Positions 1 to 4,803 of a DNA stretch of 6,042 nt are shown here, piece after piece. Source of the DNA: Actinomycetota bacterium (GTDB taxonomy: Bacteria > Actinomycetota > Thermoleophilia > Gaiellales > Gaiellaceae); the NCBI GenBank assembly GCA_013816275.1, contig JACDER010000104.1, forward strand, positions 1 to 6,042, given 5' to 3'. Under the pieces are notes generated by a model that saw only the letters and a program-made list of their open reading frames with translations, searched no databases and was not told the DNA's origin. Position numbers and translations under genes: made by a program. The stretch's first letter is position 1. The number at the start of each line of letters is the position of its first letter.

Positions 1-889
1 GTTCGAGCGTTCGCCGCGCGCCGCGCTCGAGGCCGGCACGCGCACGGCCGAGCCGCTCCGTCAGCTCGTCCAGGTCGAGGACGACGAGACGGCCCGCGAC
101 GCTCGGCGTCGAGGCGCGGACGTCCGCCGCGAGGTCGCAGAGCGGCGTGTCCTGCTCGTGCCCGACGGCCGAGACGACCGGAACCGGGCACGCGGCGATC
201 GCCCGGACGAGCCGCTCGTCGCTGAACGGCAGGAGATCCTCGAAGCTCCCCCCGCCACGTGCGACCACGATCACGTCCACCTCGGGCAGCCGGGCGAGGC
301 GCTCGAGGGCGTCGGTAATAGTCGGTGCAGCCCGTGGCCCCTGGACGTACGTCTCGGCGACGACGATGCGGGCCGGCGGGAAGCGTGAGGTGATCGCGGA
401 GAGGACGTCGCGCTTGGCGGCCGCGTCGTTGCCGGTAACCAGCCCGATGCGGCGGGGCAGCAGGGGAAGCTGCCGCTTGCGAGAGGCGTCGAACAGCCCC
501 TCCGCGGCGAGCTGCTTCTTCAGGCGTTCGAGCGCCGCGAGGTGGTCGCCGAGACCGAAGCGTTCGATCGTGAGCGCGCGCAGGCGGAAGTCGCCGCGCG
601 CCTCGAACAGCTCGGGCCGCCCGAATACGTGCACCCGCTCACCGTCGGAGAGGTCGAGCCGCAGCGCGTCGAACTGGCGGCGCGCGATCGTGGTGGCGAG
701 GCACGCTCCGCTCTCCGGGTCCTTGAGCGTGAGGAACACGCTCTGCCAGCGTTCCTGGCGGCGCAGTTCGGTGACCTCACCTTCGATCCAGACGGTGGGG
801 AGCCGCTCGAGCCAGGAGCCGACCCCGCGGTTGAAGGCCGCGACGGAGTAGACCTTGCGGTCGCCGTACTCGATCGCCTCGACTTTCAT
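1..889 (-). CDS. xseA: Exodeoxyribonuclease VII large subunit (partial, C-terminus off the left edge)
   Basis: XseA is the catalytic and DNA-binding large subunit of exonuclease VII. With several small XseB subunits it degrades single-stranded DNA from both ends into acid-soluble oligonucleotides in the cytoplasm, acting in mismatch repair and recombination. The 296 visible residues begin MKVEAIEYGDRKVYSV and show the family order: an N-terminal OB-fold (about residues 12-105, with VWIEGEVTELR and VFLTLKDPES), then the nuclease domain with RRIGLVTGNDAAAKRD (146-161), ARGGGSFEDLLPFSDERLVRAI (starting at 210) and SAVGHEQDTPLCDLAADVRA (starting at 240). The HEQD/ADVRASTPS style matches actinobacterial members. 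The family is usually about 400 residues or more, so the C-terminal coiled-coil region that carries XseB is missing here. xseB commonly follows xseA and would lie beyond the left edge. The ATG at 889 gives the expected N-terminus. Its SD is weak (AGGTGG, 12 nt upstream). A GTGG-rich leader with a G-quadruplex motif precedes it. Confidence 0.96.
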   Translation of the reverse strand, partial: MKVEAIEYGDRKVYSVAAFNRGVGSWLERLPTVWIEGEVTELRRQERWQSVFLTLKDPESGACLATTIARRQFDALRLDLSDGERVHVFGRPELFEARGDFRLRALTIERFGLGDHLAALERLKKQLAAEGLFDASRKRQLPLLPRRIGLVTGNDAAAKRDVLSAITSRFPPARIVVAETYVQGPRAAPTITDALERLARLPEVDVIVVARGGGSFEDLLPFSDERLVRAIAACPVPVVSAVGHEQDTPLCDLAADVRASTPSVAGRLVVLDLDELTERLGRARAGLERGARRTLE

Positions 890-956
890 CGACGCAGCAT
901 GCCACCTGGTGCCGGCGCTGCGGCCCGGACGAGCGGATCGGGGTCCGGCGCGTCCG

Positions 957-974
957 CCCACACCCCACCCACCC
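957..974 (-). other. G-quadruplex motif in the 188-bp gap ahead of xseA
   Basis: On the minus strand (the coding strand of xseA) this stretch reads GGGTGGGTGGGGTGTGGG: four G-runs with loops of 1, 1 and 3 nt. Loops this short are known to favour very stable quadruplexes. It lies 68-85 nt upstream of the xseA ATG. Immediately upstream on the same strand is CCCCCTTT (975-982), which could pair with the first G-runs as a competing hairpin. I see no tRNA, no clear rho-independent terminator and no convincing ORF in the rest of the gap (890-1077). The only other structure is a 6-bp inverted repeat (CCGGAC/GTCCGG, 925-930 with 943-948). Whether the motif folds in DNA or RNA is inference. Confidence 0.6.
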
Positions 975-1077
975 AAAGGGGGCTTCCGGTCCCGCCCTCG
1001 CTCACGAGCCTACCGCTGCGCGGGCGGCTGGAAGCGCCGAAACTGTGAGAAGTTCGAGCCGGGAGTGTTACGGCCGG

Positions 1078-1284
1078 TTAGAGCAGGATGGCCGCGGCGA
1101 CCGTGTGGTCGCAGCCCCGCGACACGATCTCCACGGCGCGGTGCAGGTCCGCTTCGCTTCCGGCGAGCTTCTCGGCCAGAGGAAGCGGGTAGCCGGCCTG
1201 GATCAGCACGTGAAGACGCCAGCTCTCGACCTTCGACCTCTCCGTCTCGTACGTCACCTCGATGGTCTCAGTCATCTCACTCAT
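1078..1284 (-). CDS. Small conserved-looking protein of unknown function (68 aa)
   Basis: This encodes 68 residues: MSEMTETIEV, then YETERSKVESWRLHVLIQAG, then YPLPLAEKLAGSEADLHRAV and a short tail ending AAAILL. From memory, the ERSKVESWRLHVL.AGYPLPLAE core recurs in short actinobacterial hypothetical proteins, but I know no assigned function. The sequence is acidic, has no signal peptide or membrane segment, and is predicted mainly helical. A single Cys (C58) does not make a metal site. The start at 1284 is chosen because AGGAG lies 7 nt upstream (1292-1296). An in-frame ATG at 1326 adds 14 residues and also has a good SD (GGAGG at 1336-1340, 9 nt upstream), so the longer 82-residue form cannot be excluded. 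The gene lies between the coiled-coil gene (115 bp upstream) and xseA (188 bp downstream), on the same strand as both. It is not XseB: it lacks that family's pattern and its usual position after xseA. Confidence 0.8.
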   Translation of the reverse strand: MSEMTETIEVTYETERSKVESWRLHVLIQAGYPLPLAEKLAGSEADLHRAVEIVSRGCDHTVAAAILL

Positions 1285-1289
1285 GAGCA

Positions 1290-1318
1290 GGCTCCTGGTT
1301 CGCTGGGCTCCTGGTTCG
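1290..1318 (-). repeat. Tandem 13-bp repeat carrying two Shine-Dalgarno copies
   Basis: On the minus strand CGAACCAGGAGCC occurs twice, exactly, at 1306-1318 and 1290-1302, with a period of 16 bp. Each copy contains AGGAG. The downstream copy is the SD of the 68-aa gene and the upstream one sits 16 nt earlier. Because 16 is not a multiple of 3, the repeat does not encode a repeated peptide in the in-frame extension. This suggests the stretch is leader rather than coding. Slippage or duplication is the likely origin (inference). Confidence 0.8.
1292..1296 (-). promoter_or_regulatory. Ribosome binding site that decides the start of the 68-aa gene
   Basis: AGGAG on the minus strand, 7 nt from the ATG at 1284, is the clearest SD in the window and supports the 68-residue form. 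A competing SD, GGAGG at 1336-1340, stands 9 nt before the alternative ATG at 1326. Confidence 0.6.
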
Positions 1319-1359
1319 TTCTCCATCAGACGAACCCTCCCCCGAGAAGTTGGGTGAGA

Positions 1360-1365
1360 AATGTA
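1360..1365 (-). promoter_or_regulatory. Possible -10 element for the 68-aa gene
   Basis: TACATT on the minus strand fits TANNNT (4 of 6 to TATAAT) and lies in the least GC-rich stretch of the gap between the coiled-coil gene and the 68-aa gene. Transcription from about 1352 would give a leader of roughly 26 nt to the ATG at 1326, or 68 nt to the ATG at 1284. No good -35 is seen: CGGACA with a 19-bp spacer is the best candidate. Weak support only. Confidence 0.28.
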
Positions 1366-1399
1366 TGGGAACCGTTACAAAGCGTGTCCGCATGGGGCC

Positions 1400-2770
1400 T
1401 CAGCGCGTGCGGAGCGTCGAGCCAAGCCGAAGCTCCGCCTCCGAAACCGCCTCTTCGATGCGCCTGGAAAGCTCCTGGAGCCGCCCCTCGAGAATTCCGC
1501 GTTCGGTCTCCGTTTCGGCCTCGAGCGACGCCATTCGCCGCCGGAGCTCGGCCCCCGCCTCCCCGAACCGCTGCTCGAGCGCCGCCAGGAACTCGTCGCG
1601 GCGGCGACTCAGTGCGGCTTCGCTCTCGCTGAGGCGTCTTTCGAGTCGCTGGCCCCCAGCGTCGCCCACTCGGGCCAGCCGCTCGGCGAGGACCGATTCG
1701 GCTTCGCGGGCGAACATCGCCGACGAGCGTTCGAGCTCGCGCGAGAGGCGGCGGCCGGCATCGTCGCGGGCCGCCTTGATCGAGGCCGAGAACTGCTGCT
1801 CGGCGGCTTCGACGTATCGCTCCCCGGATCGTTCGACCATGCGCTGGAGCTTGTCGAGCTCGCGCCGTTCGATGTCTCCAAAGCTTGTCGAGATGCGCTG
1901 GGCCGCCTCGGCCTCCTCCCGCTCGATCTGCTCCCGCAGCTCTCGCTCGCGGCGCCGCAACCGTTCGGAGACGTCATGCAGCGCGCGCCGCCGCTCGGCT
2001 GCGTGCTCCTCGATCTCGCCTTTGGCCACGGAGAAGGCCGCGGCGGCCGCCTCGGTCAGCTCCGTGCGGATGCGGGCGAGCGCCGCACGCTGCTCCTCGT
2101 GAGCGACGTTCAACCGCTCGTGGTCCGCCTCGACCCGCTCCTCTGCCTCCGCGATCAGATGGGACTGCCGCTCCCCCAGGCGCGCGATCTCGCTCTTCAG
2201 GCTCTGCTGGAGCTGCTCGAGGTCGCCGGCGAGCCCGGCTACTCGCTCTTCCGCCCGGCGCTGTGCGCGGCTGAGGGTCTCGGCCAGCTCGACGCGCGAC
2301 TGTTCCTCCTGTTCCGCGACGAGTCGTTGCCGCTCCACGGTGAGCCTGCGCTCCTCCTCGGCGAGCATCGAGCTCGCGTCTGCCCGGGCGCGGGCGAGCG
2401 CTCGGCTCAGATCGGATGCGCGGCGCTCCGTCTCCTCCTCGATCAGCCGTGAGAGCCGCTCTTCGGCCTGCGCGAGGTCGCGGTCGACCAGCCGCCGCCG
2501 TTCCTGTGCTCCGGTCAGGATGAAGGCGCCCAGCTCTGCGACGGCGCACACGGTCAAGCCGGCTGCCGCGGCGCCGCGGGTCAGCCCGGGATCGAGTGCG
2601 AACAGCACCCATCCGACAACCGCCGCGCCGGTGAACGCGAGGGCTGCCCCTTTGAGCAAGCCCCCGGGGACGCGCCACAGGAGCACTGCGACGAACGAGG
2701 CCGCCACGAGAACGGTTGCTCCCGCGAAGACGGCCTGGAGCACGGTCTCTGCTATCACGGGCGCGGCCAC
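1400..2770 (-). CDS. Membrane-anchored long coiled-coil protein of unknown function (456 aa)
   Basis: The N-terminus has three hydrophobic segments (about residues 11-32, 38-59 and 66-88). Almost all of the remainder (about 89-450) is one long, highly charged helical region rich in E, R, A, L and Q with heptad-like spacing and no proline after about residue 61, which is typical of extended coiled coil. Positive charges fall in the first loop (R33, K40) and just after the third segment (RRRL from 91). By the positive-inside rule the N-terminus would be outside and the coiled coil in the cytoplasm. I see no ATPase, protease or receptor motif, and long antisense frames here are shadows of the biased codon use. 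The GTG at 2770 lies 1 bp past the stop of the upstream membrane-protein gene and has no SD of its own, so translation is probably coupled. An alternative GTG is at codon 5. A scaffold, tether or cell-envelope/division role is possible but unproven. Confidence 0.85.
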   Translation of the reverse strand: MAAPVIAETVLQAVFAGATVLVAASFVAVLLWRVPGGLLKGAALAFTGAAVVGWVLFALDPGLTRGAAAAGLTVCAVAELGAFILTGAQERRRLVDRDLAQAEERLSRLIEEETERRASDLSRALARARADASSMLAEEERRLTVERQRLVAEQEEQSRVELAETLSRAQRRAEERVAGLAGDLEQLQQSLKSEIARLGERQSHLIAEAEERVEADHERLNVAHEEQRAALARIRTELTEAAAAAFSVAKGEIEEHAAERRRALHDVSERLRRRERELREQIEREEAEAAQRISTSFGDIERRELDKLQRMVERSGERYVEAAEQQFSASIKAARDDAGRRLSRELERSSAMFAREAESVLAERLARVGDAGGQRLERRLSESEAALSRRRDEFLAALEQRFGEAGAELRRRMASLEAETETERGILEGRLQELSRRIEEAVSEAELRLGSTLRTR

Positions 2771-2771
2771 C

Positions 2772-3500
2772 CTACACGTGCACGAGAACGAGCGCGAGCC
2801 CGAGCGCGGTCGTTGCCGCCGCCAGCAGCTGCAGCGCCCGTTCGGGCGCGCGGATCAGCGTGTCCGCGTCGATCTGCTCGCTCGTCCCGTCGGCGAGCTC
2901 GATCGTTCCCGAGACCGACGTCAGCCGTCTGCGCACCATTCGAACGACCGTCGAGAGCCGCTGCTGGGCGAGGCTCAGGGCGAAGGCGTAGCCGGCGGCG
3001 AGAAACGCCTCGACCCGGAGTCTTCCCGCGACGGCGAAGTAGCCGGTCAGCGCCGGGAAGGCTCCCCACGCGACCGCGAACCAGATCGCGTCGTGGAAGC
3101 GTCCGCCGAGCAGCTCGAGGTTGTAGACGACGACGATGAACGCGCCGAAGGCGACGAACGCCAGCAGCCAGAGGTCGTACCGAACCGCGCCCGCGACTCC
3201 GATCGCGACGGCCACGCCGATCGAGCTCACCGCGAGCGCGGCCAGCGTTCGACGCGGGATCTGCGTCTGCAGCGGGCGCCCCATCAGCTCGTCCAGCGCA
3301 TGCGCCCCGACGCCGACGGCGAGGAAGAAGGCCGCGAGCGTCAGCCCGAGCTTCGCCCAGTCGAACTTGGGCGCGAGCCCGGCGCCGATCGCGACGTAGC
3401 TCAGATGCCAGAGCGTGTAGGGCGGATGGAGCAGCGTGACGTAGTCGCGCCAGCCGCCGGAGCGAAGCGCATAGAAAGCAGGCCTGGCCGCGGCGGTCAC
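2772..3500 (-). CDS. Polytopic membrane protein, possibly a degenerate UbiA-type prenyltransferase homologue (242 aa)
   Basis: This encodes 242 residues with about seven hydrophobic segments (near 29-45, 49-66, 84-106, 109-126, 137-157, 163-178 and 220-241). A basic stretch, RMVRRRL (187-193), and a hydrophilic insert (about 195-221) precede the last helix. The layout recalls the UbiA superfamily: AHALDELMGRPLQTQIPRRT (66-85) sits where UbiA proteins have NDxxDxxxD followed by RP-I, and YNLELLG plus FPALTGYF follow at plausible places. However, the first Asp-rich motif keeps only D70-E71, and the second (DxxxD) is absent, replaced by QQRLSTVVRMVRRR. If related, it may have lost or changed catalysis. 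The GTG at 3500 forms a GTGA overlap with the methyltransferase stop, indicating translational coupling. The frame is open for 54 codons upstream, but that part is arginine-rich and lies inside the methyltransferase gene. The family assignment is tentative and partly based on the neighbouring UbiE-like gene. Confidence 0.85.
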   Translation of the reverse strand: MTAAARPAFYALRSGGWRDYVTLLHPPYTLWHLSYVAIGAGLAPKFDWAKLGLTLAAFFLAVGVGAHALDELMGRPLQTQIPRRTLAALAVSSIGVAVAIGVAGAVRYDLWLLAFVAFGAFIVVVYNLELLGGRFHDAIWFAVAWGAFPALTGYFAVAGRLRVEAFLAAGYAFALSLAQQRLSTVVRMVRRRLTSVSGTIELADGTSEQIDADTLIRAPERALQLLAAATTALGLALVLVHV

Positions 3501-4219
3501 GCGCGCCGCCCCCAGAAGACGACTCCGCCGCCGAGGCTCAGCCGCCGTCCGCGCAGGTCTTGAATGCCCGCGTCGCGCCAGAGAGCGAGCTGTCGGTCGA
3601 GGGGCAGCCGGGCGTAGAAGTCCCGGATGCTCCCGCGGAGGAAGGCGCCCACCTCGTGCCACCCTGGGCCGATCACCCGTCCGGCGAGAGGAAGGCCGAC
3701 ACCTGTGTACAGCTCCCAGAGGGCACGCGGGATCGCCGCCGGCGGCAGCCCGAAGTCGAGCGACGAGACGACGCCGCCCGGACGCACGACCCGGGCGAGC
3801 TCAGCGATCGTTGCGGCCGGATCGTCGACGTAACGGAGGAGGTAGGTGACAGTGAGGCCGTCGAACGCTCCGTCCTCGAACGGGAGCTTCTCGGCGCGCG
3901 CCTCGACGAGTCGAATCTCCTCCGTTGCGGCGGCGAGGGCAATGCGCCGGCGCGCCTCCGCGAGCATCTCGGGGCTCTGATCGACACCGACGACCGCGCA
4001 TCCCTTGCGCCGGACGAGCTCGAGTGCGACGGCCGCGGTTCCCGTCGCGACGTCGAGCACGACCTGGCCCGGGCCGACCTCGACGCGATCGACGAGGAAC
4101 CGGCGCCAGCGGGGGTCCTGGCCGAGAGACAGGAGGCTCGCGTACCGGTCGTACGTCGGCCCGAGCGGCGCGAAGAGCTCCTGCGTCGCCCGCATTCGAG
4201 GCGAGACGGCCTGCGCCAT
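3497..4219 (-). CDS. SAM-dependent methyltransferase, divergent UbiE/MenG type (240 aa)
   Basis: This is a class I SAM-dependent methyltransferase. UbiE/MenG enzymes C-methylate demethylmenaquinone or the ubiquinone precursor at the membrane. The sequence follows the UbiE order: ELFAPLGPTYDRYASLLSLG and QDPRWRR (14-40), motif I VVLDVATGTAAVALEL (53-68), the acidic ribose-binding loop VVGVDQSPEML (77-87), EARAEKLPFEDGAFD (106-120), and RVVRPGGVVSSLDFGLPP (143-160). Length is typical. It deviates from the canonical signatures: M-N and H are replaced in the first block, GTGD of motif I is GTAA, and the late E-x-S is D-F-G. A changed quinone or polyprenyl substrate is therefore possible, and menG/ubiE orthology is not certain. 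ATG 4219 has no SD but has TAGACT ending 7 nt upstream, suggesting a leaderless mRNA; ATG 4195 is an alternative. Its stop overlaps the start of the UbiA-like gene. Confidence 0.92.
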   Translation of the reverse strand: MAQAVSPRMRATQELFAPLGPTYDRYASLLSLGQDPRWRRFLVDRVEVGPGQVVLDVATGTAAVALELVRRKGCAVVGVDQSPEMLAEARRRIALAAATEEIRLVEARAEKLPFEDGAFDGLTVTYLLRYVDDPAATIAELARVVRPGGVVSSLDFGLPPAAIPRALWELYTGVGLPLAGRVIGPGWHEVGAFLRGSIRDFYARLPLDRQLALWRDAGIQDLRGRRLSLGGGVVFWGRRA

Positions 4220-4225
4220 CAGCCG

Positions 4226-4235
4226 AGTCTATTCT
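4226..4235. promoter_or_regulatory. Overlapping divergent -10 elements, probable bidirectional leaderless promoter
   Basis: In AGTCTATTCT, the plus strand carries TATTCT (4230-4235) and the minus strand carries TAGACT (4231-4226). The two hexamers share the self-complementary TA at 4230-4231. There are 7 nt between TATTCT and the GTG at 4243, and 6 nt between TAGACT and the ATG at 4219. This is the spacing expected when transcription begins at the start codon. No SD precedes either start, and the whole gap is only 23 bp (4220-4242), so any -35 would lie inside the opposite gene. No good -35 is seen on either strand. Inferred from sequence; not proven. Confidence 0.5.
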
Positions 4236-4242
4236 GGCGAGC

Positions 4243-4791
4243 GTGTCGCTAAGCGACGAATTGCAGCGCCTGGCGGCCATGGCGGAGGAACATGCTGGTC
4301 CTGGCGAGCGGCTGGCCGGCATCCTCGTAGCCGAGCCGCACGAGGGAGAGCGGGTCTACCTGTGCGCGTTCGAGATCGAAGGTCGGCGCACCTGGCTCGC
4401 GCTGGACGCGCACGGCGGCCCGGTCACGAGCAGGCGGCTCGTCCGCGACGCCGCGTCCATCGCCGCGCTCTGCGAGCTGGCCGAGGAGGTTGCCGGCGGC
4501 GGCGACCTCGACGACCTGATCTCCCGCCTCGTCGCGCTTCGAATGACCGAGGCTCCCGCCGGGATCGACGAGGCCGAGGAGGCCGTGCACCATCTCCAGC
4601 GAACGCTGGAGCTCGCCCCGCGCGTCGCCTCGCCCGCGTACCTCGACCGGGTCGGCCTCGCCACCCGCCGGCTCGAGCAGGCGCTCGGGGAGGGCGGCTC
4701 CCCCTTCGCCGAAGGTATGAAGCAAGCGATGGCGGCCGTCGAGAAGCTCACCGAGGAGGTCGAAGCCAACTACAAGAGGCCTCCTTTATGA
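4243..4791 (+). CDS. Protein of unknown function, 182 aa
   Basis: I do not recognise a family. The N-terminal half contains a short beta-rich stretch (about residues 24-62: LAGILVAEP, RVYLCAFEIEG, RTWLALDAHGGPV) flanked by helices. The rest (64-175) looks all-helical and acidic, with AEEVAGGGDLDDLISRLVAL (81-99) and a C-terminal amphipathic helix MKQAMAAVEKLTEEVEANY. There is no signal peptide or membrane segment, so it is probably cytoplasmic. The GTG at 4243 is preferred because it leaves 23 bp to the divergent methyltransferase start and sits 7 nt after TATTCT. The frame is open well upstream, but that part is antisense to the methyltransferase and very arginine-rich. ATG 4279 (codon 13) is an alternative start. 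The lipoprotein gene begins 12 bp after its stop, so the two are probably co-transcribed. Confidence 0.8.
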   Translation: MSLSDELQRLAAMAEEHAGPGERLAGILVAEPHEGERVYLCAFEIEGRRTWLALDAHGGPVTSRRLVRDAASIAALCELAEEVAGGGDLDDLISRLVALRMTEAPAGIDEAEEAVHHLQRTLELAPRVASPAYLDRVGLATRRLEQALGEGGSPFAEGMKQAMAAVEKLTEEVEANYKRPPL

Positions 4792-4803
4792 GATGATCTG
4801 CAC

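Noticed and set aside
925..948. Inverted repeat CCGGAC/GTCCGG ahead of xseA as a terminator or operator
   Set aside because: Only a 6-bp stem with a 12-nt loop and no U-tract; such short pairs are expected by chance in GC-rich DNA.
147..1048. Plus-strand frames across the xseA region
   Set aside because: Antisense to a clearly recognisable xseA; Ser/Arg-rich without motifs.
978..1060. SRP-RNA-like CCGGAAG and tRNA T-arm-like GTTCGAGCC
   Set aside because: The surrounding bases do not complete the conserved SRP domain or a tRNA cloverleaf.
1078..1284. Exonuclease VII small subunit (xseB)
   Set aside because: Similar length only; the sequence lacks the XseB helical-hairpin pattern and lies upstream of xseA rather than in the usual place after it.
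1361..2452. Plus-strand frame of 363 codons and a second overlapping one from 1350
   Set aside because: Antisense to the coiled-coil gene, low-complexity L/R/E translation, no start context.
2340..3563. Long plus-strand open frame of 407 codons
   Set aside because: Antisense to the coiled-coil and UbiA-like genes; Arg/Ser-rich translation with no domain. It is produced by GC-biased third positions of the real genes.
4291..4329. ATG at 4291 after a good GGAGG in another frame
   Set aside because: The frame closes after about 13 codons, inside the 182-aa gene; probably chance.
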